DNA of 64,000 nt from Modestobacter versicolor (GCF_014195485.1 NZ_JACIBU010000001.1:3348001-3412000); one strand, 5' to 3'; positions 26,438-34,486 are shown, numbered from the stretch's first letter. Notes: a model not told the origin generated them from the letters alone. Program-made: numbers and translations.

Positions 26438-27649
26438 ATGACTCTCGACGTCGCGGCCGTCCGCGCCTCCTTCCCCGCCCTGTCCGCCGGCGCCGCCCAC
26501 TTCGACGGCCCGGGCGGCTCGCAGACACCCAGCGAGGTGGCCCAGGCGATGGCCGCGGTGCTGCTCGCGCCGATCGCCAACCGCGGGTCGGTCACCGAGG
26601 CCGAGCGCAACGCCGACGCCGTCGTCGTCGCCGCCCGGCAGGCCGTCGCGGACCTCACCGGCGGCGACCCGGGCGGGGTGGTGTTCGGCCGCAGCGCCAC
26701 GGCGCTGACCTACGAGCTGTCCCGGGTGCTCTCGGCCGGCTGGGGGCCGGGCGACGAGGTGGTGGTCACCCGGCTCGACCACGACGCGAACATCCGCCCC
26801 TGGGTGCAGGCGGCCGAGGCGCGCGGCGCGACGGTGCGCTGGGCCGACTTCGACCCCGCGACCGGCGAGCTGGAGCCGGCCGTGGTCGGGGCGCTGCTGT
26901 CGCCGAGCACCCGGCTGGTCGCCGTCACCGGCGCCTCCAACCTGATCGGCACCCGGCCCGACGTCGCCGCGATCACCGCGCTGGCGCACCAGGCCGGAGC
27001 GCTGACCTGGGTCGACGGCGTGCACCTCACCGCGCACGCGCCGGTCGACGTCGCGGCGCTGGGCGCGGACTTCTACGTCTGCTCGCCCTACAAGTTCCTC
27101 GGCCCGCACTGCGGCTGCCTCGTCGCCGCGCCGGCCCTGCTGGAGACGCTGCACCCGGACAAGCTGCTGCCCTCGACGAACGCCGTCCCGGAGCGGTTCG
27201 AGCTGGGCACCCTGCCCTACGAGCAGCTCGCCGGCACCACCGCGGCGATCGACTTCCTGGCCGGCATCGCCGGGCCCGAGGGCGACCGGCGGACCCGGGT
27301 GACCGCCTCGATGGCCGCGCTGGAGGAGCACGAGGACCGGCTGCGCCAGCGGATCGAGGAGGGGCTGCGCGGCCTGCCCGGCGTCACCCTGTGGTCGCGG
27401 GCCGCCCGGCGCACGCCCACGCTGCTGCTCACCCTGGACGGGCGGGACGCCGCCGACGCCCACCGCTTCCTGGCGCAGCGCGGGGTCAACGCCCCGGCCG
27501 GCTCCTTCTACGCGCTCGAGGCCTCCCGGCACCTGGGGCTGGGCGACACCGGCGGCCTGCGGGTCGGGCTCGCCCCGTACAACGACGACACCGACGTCGA
27601 CCGGCTGCTCGCCGGGCTGGCCGAGTTCCTGGGGCATCGACGGCCGTGA
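26438..27649 (+). CDS. Cysteine desulfurase-like protein (class V aminotransferase)
   Basis: A 403-residue PLP fold type I enzyme of the SufS/CsdA-like subfamily. Seen are HFDGPGGSQTPSEVAQAM at the N-terminus, FGRSATALTYELSRVL, the PLP aspartate in TWVDGVHLTAH, and the Schiff-base lysine in VCSPYKFLGPHCG. The active-site cysteine loop typical of true SufS is not obvious, so the family label is safer than an Fe-S role. No suf genes are nearby. ATG 26438 follows TAACGT by 9 nt. It overlaps the next gene by a GTGA stop-start. Confidence 0.85.
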   Translation: MTLDVAAVRASFPALSAGAAHFDGPGGSQTPSEVAQAMAAVLLAPIANRGSVTEAERNADAVVVAARQAVADLTGGDPGGVVFGRSATALTYELSRVLSAGWGPGDEVVVTRLDHDANIRPWVQAAEARGATVRWADFDPATGELEPAVVGALLSPSTRLVAVTGASNLIGTRPDVAAITALAHQAGALTWVDGVHLTAHAPVDVAALGADFYVCSPYKFLGPHCGCLVAAPALLETLHPDKLLPSTNAVPERFELGTLPYEQLAGTTAAIDFLAGIAGPEGDRRTRVTASMAALEEHEDRLRQRIEEGLRGLPGVTLWSRAARRTPTLLLTLDGRDAADAHRFLAQRGVNAPAGSFYALEASRHLGLGDTGGLRVGLAPYNDDTDVDRLLAGLAEFLGHRRP

Positions 27650-28263
27650 CCGAGTGGGCCTGGGAGGAGTCCCGCCGGGCGTACGCCGACGCCGCCGGCT
27701 GGTTCGTGGGCACGGTCCGGGCCGTCGGTGACCGCTGGAGCGCCCCGGGGCTGGGCGAGTGGGACGTCCGGGCACTCGTCGGCCACACCGGCCGGGCGCT
27801 GCTCACGGTCGAGACCTACCTCGCGCGCCCGGCGTCCGAGGTGGCCGTCGGCTCCGCCGCCGAGTACTACCGGGCCACCCGGGCAGCCGCGGCCGACCCC
27901 GCGGTCACCGCGCGGGGCCGCGAGGCGGGGGTGGCGCTGGGAGGCGACCCGGCCGCGGCCGTCGCCGAGACCGCCGGACGGGTGCTGCGGCTCGTCGAGG
28001 GGTGCGACGGCTCGGAGCTGGTCAGCACCCTCGGCGGTGGCATGCGGCTGGCCGACTACCTGCCCACCCGCACCTTCGAGCTGGCCGTGCACACCGCCGA
28101 CCTCGCCACCGCGCTCGGGCTGCCCGCCGACGTCCCGCCGACCACCGCCGCGCAGGCGCTCGGCCTGGTGGGCGACCTCGCGGTCGCGGGGGGCCTGGCC
28201 GGGGCGCTGCTGCTCGCCGCGACCGGCCGGGCCCCGCTGCCTCCGAGGTGGTCCGTGCTCTGA
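27646..28263 (+). CDS. Maleylpyruvate isomerase-family (DinB-like, mycothiol-type) protein
   Basis: A 205-residue protein of the actinobacterial maleylpyruvate isomerase/TIGR03083-3086 superfamily. RWSAPGLGEWDVRALVGHTGRALLTVE is the family N-terminal motif with a metal-ligand histidine, and TRTFELAVHTADLATALG supplies the later His pair. These DinB-fold proteins are often mycothiol-dependent transferases or isomerases. The GTG overlaps the desulfurase-like gene's stop, so the two are translationally coupled; a joint thiol/sulfur role is possible but unproven. Confidence 0.8.
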   Translation: MTEWAWEESRRAYADAAGWFVGTVRAVGDRWSAPGLGEWDVRALVGHTGRALLTVETYLARPASEVAVGSAAEYYRATRAAAADPAVTARGREAGVALGGDPAAAVAETAGRVLRLVEGCDGSELVSTLGGGMRLADYLPTRTFELAVHTADLATALGLPADVPPTTAAQALGLVGDLAVAGGLAGALLLAATGRAPLPPRWSVL

Positions 28264-28271
28264 CGAGGGCC

Positions 28272-28736
28272 TCAGCCGGCCTCGGCGATCCGCTTGATCG
28301 CCGCCAGCGTCGCCGGGATGCCCTCGCGGGCAGCCCGGGTCCGGTCGGCGACCTGGGCCTCGGCCTGGTCGCCGTAGCGCTCCCGGAAGACGTCGTGCCC
28401 GGCCGGGAGGAACTCCCAGCTCTCGGTCAGCCGGGTGCCGCCGGGCACCGGCTCCAGCGTGTAGCCCCACCGGACGACGCCCGCGCCGACCTGCCAGGCG
28501 AACTCGCGGCCGCGCTCGGCGGCCACCACCTGGCTACGGGTCTCCCAGGTGCGCGCCGGCGTCTCGTTGCGCCCGGTGAACCAGTCGCCGACCTGCCCCG
28601 ACGCGCCCTCGTCCCACCAGCACGCCCGGCACACCGGGCTCCACTCGCCGGTGCGCGGCACGTCCGACACCAGGTCGTACAGCTCCTCCGGAGTCACCCG
28701 GACGACGATCGAGTCGGAGTGCGTGCGACTGCCCAT
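28272..28736 (-). CDS. SRPBCC family protein
   Basis: A 154-residue START-fold protein (polyketide cyclase/dehydrase type). The opening VRVTPEELYDLVSDVPRTGEW and the RACWWDEGASGQVGDWFTGRN loop are common in actinobacterial SRPBCC proteins. It probably binds a hydrophobic ligand. ATG start at 28736, 9 bp after the stop of the NTF2-like gene on the same strand, so the two are likely one operon. The stop is 8 bp from the convergent isomerase-family gene. Confidence 0.85.
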   Translation of the reverse strand: MGSRTHSDSIVVRVTPEELYDLVSDVPRTGEWSPVCRACWWDEGASGQVGDWFTGRNETPARTWETRSQVVAAERGREFAWQVGAGVVRWGYTLEPVPGGTRLTESWEFLPAGHDVFRERYGDQAEAQVADRTRAAREGIPATLAAIKRIAEAG

Positions 28737-28745
28737 GCAGAAGTC

Positions 28746-29102
28746 CTACCGCGTCGGGTCCAGCTCGACCGCGTAGGACGTGATCTCGGTCAGCACCCCG
28801 TCGGCGAAGCCGTAGACGTCGCACGAGGAGACGACGCTGACCTCGCCGTCCGTGGCGACGTACCGGGCGATGACGTCCACCGCGGCCGCGTCCCCGTCGG
28901 CGATAACGACGAACCGGGAGAACTCCACCGCCGTGCCGACCAGCTCGGCACGGGTGGCCTCGCAGGCGTCGACGACCGCCTGCCGGCCGGTGAGCGTCCC
29001 CTGCCCGGCGGTGGTCCACCGCACGTCAGGGGCGAGCGCCGGGTAGGCGTCCTCGAAGCGGTGGCCGGAGAAGGCCTCGGCGGTCTCTCGGGGGGTGAGC
29101 AT
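28746..29102 (-). CDS. Nuclear transport factor 2 (SnoaL-like) family protein
   Basis: A 118-residue NTF2-like alpha+beta cone protein: HRFEDAYPALAPDVRWTTAGQG, GRQAVVDACEATRAEL and ALDVIARYVATDGEVS-like strands are typical of SnoaL_2 proteins. Such proteins serve as isomerases or ligand binders; no catalytic pair can be assigned. ATG 29102 has AGAGGA upstream. First gene of a two-gene unit with the SRPBCC protein. Confidence 0.82.
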   Translation of the reverse strand: MLTPRETAEAFSGHRFEDAYPALAPDVRWTTAGQGTLTGRQAVVDACEATRAELVGTAVEFSRFVVIADGDAAAVDVIARYVATDGEVSVVSSCDVYGFADGVLTEITSYAVELDPTR

Positions 29103-29251
29103 GACGGGGTCCTCTCGCCGGCGGTGGCTCTCGGTGGAGCAAGGACCGACCGCCGGCTCGCTCCTCATCGCCGACGGAGCAGAAAGGAAGCGTGCGACGG
29201 AAACCGACGGGTACCGGAGGTCCAACGACCCCCGACCGCAGGAGCTCACTC

Positions 29252-29803
29252 ATGGCCCGCAACACCGTCTCCCGTTCCCTCCACGACGTCGGCCTCGCCG
29301 CCTGGTTCGGTGGCACGCTCGCCAACGCCGTCTCCCTCAACGCAGCCGCGTCCGAGGCCGGCAGCGACAAGGCCACCGGCGCGGTGGCCAACGCCGGCTG
29401 GGACCGGTGGACGCCGGTCAACGCCGCCGCCATCGGTGCCCACCTGATCGGCAGCGTCGGCCAGCTCGGCGCCAACAAGGACCGCGTCGCCCAGCAGCAG
29501 GGTGTCGGTGCCATGTCGGCGGCCAAGACCGTGCTGACCGCGGCGGCCCTCGGCGTGACGGCGTACTCCCGGGTGCTCGGCAAGATCGTCTCCCAGGCCG
29601 GCGCCACCCCGTCGAAGCGGGGCACCAAGCCCTCGAAGCGCGCGCGGGCCGACATCGCCGCGGCCCAGACGCGGCTGGACCAGCTGCAGTGGGTCATCCC
29701 GGCGATCACCGGGACGCTCGTCGTGATCAGCTCCTACGCCGGCGAGCAGCAGCGCCCCGGCGAGGTGCTGCGCGGCACCACCGAGAAGAGCTCCACCGTC
29801 TGA
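29252..29803 (+). CDS. Hypothetical membrane protein
   Basis: A 183-residue protein with hydrophobic segments near residues 10-32, 58-72, 90-110 and 150-168 and a basic Lys/Arg patch (TPSKRGTKPSKRARAD) between the last two. I do not recognise the family. ATG 29252 with GGAG upstream is preferred over an upstream in-frame start that adds a low-quality 20 residues. It ends at a strong 16-bp hairpin. Confidence 0.7.
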   Translation: MARNTVSRSLHDVGLAAWFGGTLANAVSLNAAASEAGSDKATGAVANAGWDRWTPVNAAAIGAHLIGSVGQLGANKDRVAQQQGVGAMSAAKTVLTAAALGVTAYSRVLGKIVSQAGATPSKRGTKPSKRARADIAAAQTRLDQLQWVIPAITGTLVVISSYAGEQQRPGEVLRGTTEKSSTV

Positions 29804-29809
29804 CCGGCA

Positions 29810-29863
29810 GGGACCGGACGTGGGGGTCGGGGCCTGCGGTGCGCAGGCCCCACGTCCGGTCCC
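29810..29863. terminator. Bidirectional terminator, perfect 16-bp stem
   Basis: GGGACCGGACGTGGGG (29810-29825) pairs perfectly with CCCCACGTCCGGTCCC (29848-29863); a small inner GCCTGC/GCAGGC hairpin fills the loop. It lies between convergent genes, 6 bp and 4 bp from their stops. Confidence 0.75.
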
Positions 29864-29867
29864 CGGG

Positions 29868-30575
29868 TCAGCTGAACGCCGGCTGCCGGGGCGGCTGCGG
29901 CACCTCCGCCGGCCGGAACCCCTTGACGATCAGCCAGCCGGCCAGCGCCATCTCCCACGCGGCCACCGGCACCGCGGCCAGCCCGCCGAGCGCGGAGAGC
30001 TGCTCGTACGCGCCGAACAGCACGGCCGTCGACGAGGCGAAGACCAGCGGCCCGCCGACCAGCCCCAGGACGGCGATGGGCCGGGGCACCAGGCGGGACC
30101 GGTACACGAGCACCGCCAGCAGCAGGCTGTTCACCCCGATGACCAGGCCGGGGCCGACGAGGAACGTCCAGTCGTGCACGGCGACCAGCGCCCGCGCGGC
30201 GGTCACCAGCGCGTCGGCGTCCGCACCCGAGCCCGCCGCGGCGTCCTGGCGCAGGGTGACGACGGCCAGCAGGCTGACGATGCCCACCGCGATCACCGCG
30301 GCCTCCAGCGTGCGGCCGGCGGCATAGCCCAGGGCGAGGCCCGGCCCGTGCTCCCGGAGCACCGGGTACAGCGCCACGCCGGTGCCGATGACGCTCGCGA
30401 CCAGCACGGCCTCGAAGAAGCCGCCCAGCAGGACCCGGGTGTCCGCACCGCCACCCAGGACGTACCCCGGGTCGTCGAGCACCGGCGCGTACAGCGCCAG
30501 GCCGATCACCGCAGCCACCGCGGCGACCACGAAGAACACCCCCGTGACCACTGCCGTCGTCCTCGTCGAGCGCAT
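29868..30575 (-). CDS. DUF4386 domain-containing membrane protein
   Basis: A 235-residue polytopic membrane protein with six or seven hydrophobic segments and the DUF4386 layout (ATG-proximal TAVVTGVFFVVAAVAAVIG, then VLLGGFFEAVLVASVIGTG, and a middle HDWTFLVGPGLVIGVNSLLLA). Function unknown. The ATG at 30575 follows directly on operator 1 (30597-30615). The divergent TetR gene is surely its regulator, since two copies of one palindrome fill the shared promoter region. Confidence 0.87.
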   Translation of the reverse strand: MRSTRTTAVVTGVFFVVAAVAAVIGLALYAPVLDDPGYVLGGGADTRVLLGGFFEAVLVASVIGTGVALYPVLREHGPGLALGYAAGRTLEAAVIAVGIVSLLAVVTLRQDAAAGSGADADALVTAARALVAVHDWTFLVGPGLVIGVNSLLLAVLVYRSRLVPRPIAVLGLVGGPLVFASSTAVLFGAYEQLSALGGLAAVPVAAWEMALAGWLIVKGFRPAEVPQPPRQPAFS

Positions 30576-30596
30576 GACCGTCCACCTCTCCCACCG

Positions 30597-30615
30597 AGGT
30601 GTACGGCGTACACCT
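30597..30615. promoter_or_regulatory. TetR operator 1 (predicted)
   Basis: AGGTGTACGGCGTACACCT is a perfect 9-1-9 palindrome. An almost identical 19-mer lies 34 bp downstream (centre to centre), on nearly the same helical face. It overlaps the likely DUF4386 promoter. Confidence 0.8.
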
Positions 30616-30630
30616 GTGGCCGAGGACGGT

Positions 30631-30649
30631 AGGTGTACGGTGTACACCT
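30631..30649. promoter_or_regulatory. TetR operator 2 (predicted)
   Basis: AGGTGTACGGTGTACACCT differs from operator 1 by a single base. It ends 14 bp before the TetR start codon and covers the likely -10 (TACGGT), so binding would repress the regulator itself. Confidence 0.8.
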
Positions 30650-30663
30650 GTCAAGGAGGGACG

Positions 30664-31395
30664 ATGACCGAGCGCGGACGACGGGTGCCGCTGAACCGCG
30701 ACCGGGTGCTGCAGGCCGCGGTCGCCCTGGCCGACCAGGTGGGCGTCGAGGCGCTCAGCATGCGGCGGCTGGCCCAGGAGCTGGGCGTCGTCCCGATGGC
30801 GCTGTACAAGCACGTCGCGAGCAAGGACGAGCTGCTCGACGGGATGGTCGACGCCGTCCTGGGCGAGGTCGAGCCGGTCGACCCGGCGCTGGACTGGCAG
30901 GACGCCGTCCGCCGGCGCGTGCTGTCCGCCCGCCGCGCGGTCCTCCGGCACCCGTGGGCCCGCCGGGCGATCGAGTCGCGCACCCGCCGGACGCCCACCG
31001 TGCTGGGCTACATGGACGCGCTGGCCGGCGAGTTCCGGGCCGGCGGGTTCTCCGTGGACCTGACCCACCACGTCATGCACGCGCTGGGCAACCGGATGTG
31101 GGGGTTCAGCCCCGAGCTGTTCGAGGAGCCGCCGCGCGAGGACCCGGCGCCGGCCGACCCGGCGGAGCAGGAGGCGGTGGTGCGCGCCTTCGGGCAGCGG
31201 TACCCGCACGTCCTGGAGATCGCGACGGCCGCGACCGGGGGCGACCTCGGCCGGGTCGGCGAGGGGTGCGACGAGCAGTTCGAGTTCGAGTTCGCCCTCG
31301 ACCTGCTGCTGGACGGCTTCGGCCGGCTCCAGCGGCAGGGGTGGGCGTCACGGGCTCAGCGCAGCGGCGCGACCAGCCCGGGGGCGTCTGCCTGA
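30664..31395 (+). CDS. TetR/AcrR family regulator with TetR-type C-terminal domain
   Basis: A 243-residue repressor. N-terminal HTH: NRDRVLQAAVALADQVGVEAL then MRRLAQELGVVPMALYKHVASKDELLDGMVD, typical of the TetR_C_1 branch. The ligand domain has THHVMHALGNRMWGFSPELF. ATG 30664 with AAGGAGG ahead. Divergent from the DUF4386 gene with two 19-bp palindromes between. Autoregulation and control of the membrane protein are strongly suggested; the inducer is unknown. Confidence 0.93.
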   Translation: MTERGRRVPLNRDRVLQAAVALADQVGVEALSMRRLAQELGVVPMALYKHVASKDELLDGMVDAVLGEVEPVDPALDWQDAVRRRVLSARRAVLRHPWARRAIESRTRRTPTVLGYMDALAGEFRAGGFSVDLTHHVMHALGNRMWGFSPELFEEPPREDPAPADPAEQEAVVRAFGQRYPHVLEIATAATGGDLGRVGEGCDEQFEFEFALDLLLDGFGRLQRQGWASRAQRSGATSPGASA

Positions 31396-31460
31396 CCCGG
31401 GAGCAGGTCGGCGAGGGTGAGCAGGGCGAAGAACGCGACGAGGACGACGACGGTGAGCAC
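31356..31460 (-). CDS. Small (34-residue) predicted membrane protein
   Basis: GTG 31460 is preceded by GGAGGTG at good spacing. The frame encodes VLTVVVLVAFFALLTLADLL followed by a short polar tail PGQADAPGLVAPLR and a TGA. A single hydrophobic helix with a strong SD and the right codon bias is what real small membrane proteins look like. It is too short for usual gene calling, and its 3' end overlaps the last 40 bp of the convergent TetR gene. Function unknown; it may be a membrane anchor or regulator. Confidence 0.5.
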   Translation of the reverse strand: MLTVVVLVAFFALLTLADLLPGQADAPGLVAPLR

Positions 31461-31550
31461 GGGGCACCTCCGGGTTGGGCGTGACCCCACCGTCGTCCCG
31501 GCGTCTGGACGCGGGCCGGGTCGTCGCTGTGAGCCTGCTGCGAGGGCGGC

Positions 31551-31943
31551 TCAGCCGGTGGCGGCGCGCTCGGCGTCGCTGCGCAGGAGGCAGAACTCGT
31601 TGCCCTCCGGGTCGGCGAGCACCACCCACCCGGTGCCGTCGGGACGGCGGAGGTCGTCGACCACCTGCGCCGCCAGTGCCAGCAGCCGCGCCAGCTCCTC
31701 GTCCCGGGTGCCCTCGGCGGGGACCAGGTCCAGGTGCAGCCGGTTCTTCACCGTCTTGGCCTCGGGCACCTCGATGAACAGCAGCCGCTGGTCGCCGGTG
31801 GGCGCGAGCAGCAGGCACTCCTCGTGGCCGGGCTCGTTCGGGTCGTCGGGGTCCTCGGCGTAGCCCAGCACCGCGGCCCACCACACCGACTGGGCGTGGG
31901 CGTCGCGGCTGTCCACGGTGGTCTGCCAGACCCGGGCCGTCAT
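31551..31943 (-). CDS. VOC (glyoxalase-like) family protein
   Basis: A 130-residue vicinal-oxygen-chelate fold protein. WQTTVDSRDAHAQSVWWAAVLGY opens the first beta-alpha-beta unit, NRLHLDLVPAEGTRDEELARL the second, and VVLADPEGNEFCLLRS the closing strand with the conserved Glu. This is the actinobacterial glyoxalase-like subgroup with unknown substrate. ATG start 31943; 53 bp downstream of mftR in the same direction, so it may be on the mftR transcript. Confidence 0.87.
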   Translation of the reverse strand: MTARVWQTTVDSRDAHAQSVWWAAVLGYAEDPDDPNEPGHEECLLLAPTGDQRLLFIEVPEAKTVKNRLHLDLVPAEGTRDEELARLLALAAQVVDDLRRPDGTGWVVLADPEGNEFCLLRSDAERAATG

Positions 31944-31996
31944 CCGGTCAGCCTCACCGCGCGCCGGCCGGGTGTCCACGGGTTTCCGCGGGGCGG

Positions 31997-32590
31997 TCAG
32001 CGCAGCGAGGGGAACCCGCCGGCCAGCTCGTCGAAGGCCTGGTGCAGCGCGGCCCCGAGGGTGATCCGGCCGTCGGCGAGCCACACCTCGAACGCGGTCG
32101 TGGCCGCCGCGCGGGTGCTGATCGCCACCAGCCGGGGCACCAGCGCGTCGGGCTGCACCCCCGTCCGCCGGGCCACGTGCGCGGCGACCACCCGGTCGAC
32201 GGCGGCGTAGCGCACCTGCGAGTGCGCCTGCAGCGCCGGCTCGGTGAGGATCAGCCGCATCCGCTGCCGGAGCATCGGCAGGTCGGCCTCGGCGTAGTCG
32301 TTGACCTCCACGTAGGCGGCGCAGATGGAGGCGAGCACCGACTGGTCGCCCGCGGTGGCGGCCAGCATCGCCTCCAGCCGGAGCACGTGGCTGTCGAAGT
32401 CGCCCCAGACGGCGTCGGCCTTGCCGGTCACGTGGCGGAAGAACGTGCGCCGGCTGATGCCCGCGGCATCGGCGATCTCGTCGGTGGTCACCCGCTCGAA
32501 GCCGTGCTCGGTGAACAGGCCGAGGGCGGCGGCCTCGATCCGGGTGCGGGTGTCCTCGCGTGCCTCGGGGGAGACCACGGTCTGGGTCAT
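31997..32590 (-). CDS. mftR: Mycofactocin system transcriptional regulator MftR (TetR family)
   Basis: A 197-residue TetR-family protein: RTRIEAAALGLFTEHGFERVTTDEIADAAGI then SRRTFFRHVTGKADAVWGDF, matching MftR, which is encoded divergently from mftA in most actinobacterial mycofactocin loci. The C-terminal domain contains AYVEVNDYAEADLPMLRQRMRLI. Long-chain acyl-CoAs have been reported as MftR ligands in mycobacteria. Its likely operator is the perfect GTGGCAC/GTGCCAC dyad at 32694-32710. ATG start at 32590. Confidence 0.92.
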   Translation of the reverse strand: MTQTVVSPEAREDTRTRIEAAALGLFTEHGFERVTTDEIADAAGISRRTFFRHVTGKADAVWGDFDSHVLRLEAMLAATAGDQSVLASICAAYVEVNDYAEADLPMLRQRMRLILTEPALQAHSQVRYAAVDRVVAAHVARRTGVQPDALVPRLVAISTRAAATTAFEVWLADGRITLGAALHQAFDELAGGFPSLR

Positions 32591-32687
32591 GCCCCCATCC
32601 TGCCCTGCCCCGGGGGCATCCGGACCGGGATCGGCCGTCGACACCACCCGTCCTCGGGGTGTCCGGACCGGACGTGCGCAGCAGGGC

Positions 32688-32716
32688 TTGCCCGTGGCAC
32701 TGAGTGCCACTAGCGT
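32688..32716 (+). promoter_or_regulatory. mftA promoter with MftR operator filling the 17-bp spacer
   Basis: TTGCCC (32688-32693) and TAGCGT (32711-32716) are spaced by exactly 17 bp. Those 17 bp are the perfect palindrome GTGGCAC-TGA-GTGCCAC (32694-32710). A repressor bound there would exclude RNA polymerase. The leader then runs about 32 nt to the GGAGGA site of mftA. A second smaller dyad, GTCCGG-A-CCGGAC, lies at 32661-32673. Confidence 0.7.
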
Positions 32717-32754
32717 CCGGGTCGTTCCGTGACCCAGCTCACCCCGGAGGAAGC

Positions 32755-32883
32755 GTGCCCGAGACGACGCAGGACGAGGTCCAGGCCCCGGCGATCACGG
32801 AGGCCCCGGCCACCGAGGAGGCCCTCGTCGAGGAGTCCCTCGTGGAGGAGGTCTCCATCGACGGCATGTGCGGGGTGTACTGA
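32755..32883 (+). CDS. mftA: Mycofactocin precursor peptide MftA
   Basis: A 42-residue ribosomal precursor, absent from routine gene calls because of its size. The acidic leader (many Glu, EEALVEESLVEEVS) ends in the invariant core IDGMCGVY; MftC decarboxylates the C-terminal tyrosine and crosslinks it to the preceding valine, and MftE then releases the VY dipeptide as the redox-cofactor precursor. GTG 32755 has a textbook GGAGGA. The stop TGA at 32881-32883 lies 14 bp before the mftB start chosen here. Confidence 0.96.
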   Translation: MPETTQDEVQAPAITEAPATEEALVEESLVEEVSIDGMCGVY

Positions 32884-32897
32884 TCGACGCCCCGTCG

Positions 32898-33257
32898 ATG
32901 GACCAGGCGCTCGTGACCGACTCCCCGGCCGGCAGCACGCCGGTCGCGGGGTCGGTCACCGTCCCCGCTGACGAGGCGCCCTTCGACCCGGGCGTCGGCT
33001 GGCGGAAGTCCCGCTCGGTCGCCCTGCGCCCCGAGCCGTTCGGCGCGCTGGTCTACCACTTCGGGAACCGCAAGCTGTCCTTCCTGAAGTCGATGCCGCT
33101 CGTCGCCGTCGTCAAGGCGCTCGAGGAGCACCCCGACGTCCCCAGCACCCTGGCCGCCTGCGACGTGCCCGCGTCGCAGCACCGTGCCTACGTGACCGCG
33201 CTGGCCACCCTCGCGCGCTCGCAGATGATCGAACGCCGCCCCGAGGAGTCCGCGTGA
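32898..33257 (+). CDS. mftB: Mycofactocin biosynthesis chaperone MftB (RRE protein)
   Basis: A 119-residue PqqD-like RiPP recognition element that binds the MftA leader and delivers it to MftC. Core segment: WRKSRSVALRPEPFGALVYHFGNRKLSFLKS, then VVKALEEHPDVPSTLAAC. ATG 32898 is preferred; GTG 32868, overlapping the mftA core codons, is in the same frame. The GTGA overlap with mftC shows coupling. The N-terminal 30 residues before the RRE are poorly conserved. Confidence 0.92.
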   Translation: MDQALVTDSPAGSTPVAGSVTVPADEAPFDPGVGWRKSRSVALRPEPFGALVYHFGNRKLSFLKSMPLVAVVKALEEHPDVPSTLAACDVPASQHRAYVTALATLARSQMIERRPEESA

Positions 33258-34486
33258 CCGCAGTGCTGCCGTCCCGTCCCACCACCCAGCGCCCCACCGG
33301 TGGGCGGCTGATCGACCAGTTCGAGTACGGCCTGGACGCCCCCATCTGCCTGACCTGGGAGCTCACCTACGCCTGCAACCTGGCGTGCGTGCACTGCCTG
33401 TCCTCCTCCGGGCGGCGCGACCCGCGGGAGCTGTCCACCGCCGAGGCCGAGGCGGTCATCGACGAGCTGCAGCGGATGCAGGTCTTCTACGTCAACGTCG
33501 GCGGCGGCGAGCCCACCGTCCGCCCGGACTTCTGGCACCTGCTCGACTACGCCGTCGGCCACGACGTCGGCGTCAAGTTCTCCACGAACGGCATCAAGCT
33601 GGACAAGACCCGCGCCGCGCAGCTGGCCGCCACCGACTACGTCGACGTGCAGATCTCCCTGGACGGCGCCACGGCCGAGGTCAACGACGCCGTCCGCGGC
33701 ACCGGCTCCTTCGCCACCGCCACCCGCGCGCTGGAGAACCTGGCCGAGGCCGGGATGAAGGACTTCAAGGTCTCCGTCGTCGTCACCCGGGAGAACGTCT
33801 CGCAGCTCGACGACTTCAAGGCGCTCACCGACCGCTACGGCGCCCAGCTGCGGATCACCCGGTTCCGCCCGTCCGGCCGCGGCGCCGACGTCTGGGACCA
33901 GCTGCACCCGACCCAGGCCCAGCAGCGGGAGCTGTACCAGTGGCTGCTGGCCAACGGCGACAACGTGCTCACCGGCGACTCGTTCTTCCACCTCTCCGCG
34001 TTCGGTGAGGCGCTGCCCGGGCTGAACCTCTGCGGTGCCGGCCGGGTCGTGTGCCTGATCGACCCGGTGGGCGACGTCTACGCCTGCCCGTTCGCCATCC
34101 ACGAGAACTTCCTGGCCGGCAACGTGCGCTCGCCCGGTGGCTTCCAGCAGGTGTGGCAGCACAGCGAGCTGTTCGCCGACCTGCGCAACCCGCAGACCGG
34201 TGGCGCCTGCACCAAGTGCCAGCACTTCGACTCCTGCCGCGGTGGCTGCATGGCGGCCAAGTTCTTCACCGGCCTGCCGCTGGACGGCCCGGACCCGGAG
34301 TGCGTGCAGGGCTACGGCGAGACGGCGCTGGCCGCCCGCGACCAGGCGGCGGTCATGCCCAAGAGCCACCTCGACCACAGCCACAAGGGTCCGGTCCGCG
34401 GCCAGCCCACGCTGCTGGGCATGCCGGCCGTCCCGCCGGCGAAGATCTGCGACGAGTCCCCGCTGGCCGGCCTGCAGCTCGGCTGA
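33254..34486 (+). CDS. mftC: Mycofactocin radical SAM maturase MftC
   Basis: A 410-residue radical SAM/SPASM enzyme. The [4Fe-4S]-SAM motif is CNLACVHC (CX3CX2C), with VNVGGGEPTVRPDF as the GGE motif; the C-terminal SPASM domain carries the cysteine sets CGAGRVVCLIDPVGDVYACPFA and CTKCQHFDSCRGGCM. It oxidatively decarboxylates the MftA C-terminal Tyr and forms the Val-Tyr crosslink. GTG start overlapping mftB. Identification is firm. The normally adjacent mftD is missing; a short ORF and SDR genes follow instead. Confidence 0.97.
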   Translation: MTAVLPSRPTTQRPTGGRLIDQFEYGLDAPICLTWELTYACNLACVHCLSSSGRRDPRELSTAEAEAVIDELQRMQVFYVNVGGGEPTVRPDFWHLLDYAVGHDVGVKFSTNGIKLDKTRAAQLAATDYVDVQISLDGATAEVNDAVRGTGSFATATRALENLAEAGMKDFKVSVVVTRENVSQLDDFKALTDRYGAQLRITRFRPSGRGADVWDQLHPTQAQQRELYQWLLANGDNVLTGDSFFHLSAFGEALPGLNLCGAGRVVCLIDPVGDVYACPFAIHENFLAGNVRSPGGFQQVWQHSELFADLRNPQTGGACTKCQHFDSCRGGCMAAKFFTGLPLDGPDPECVQGYGETALAARDQAAVMPKSHLDHSHKGPVRGQPTLLGMPAVPPAKICDESPLAGLQLG

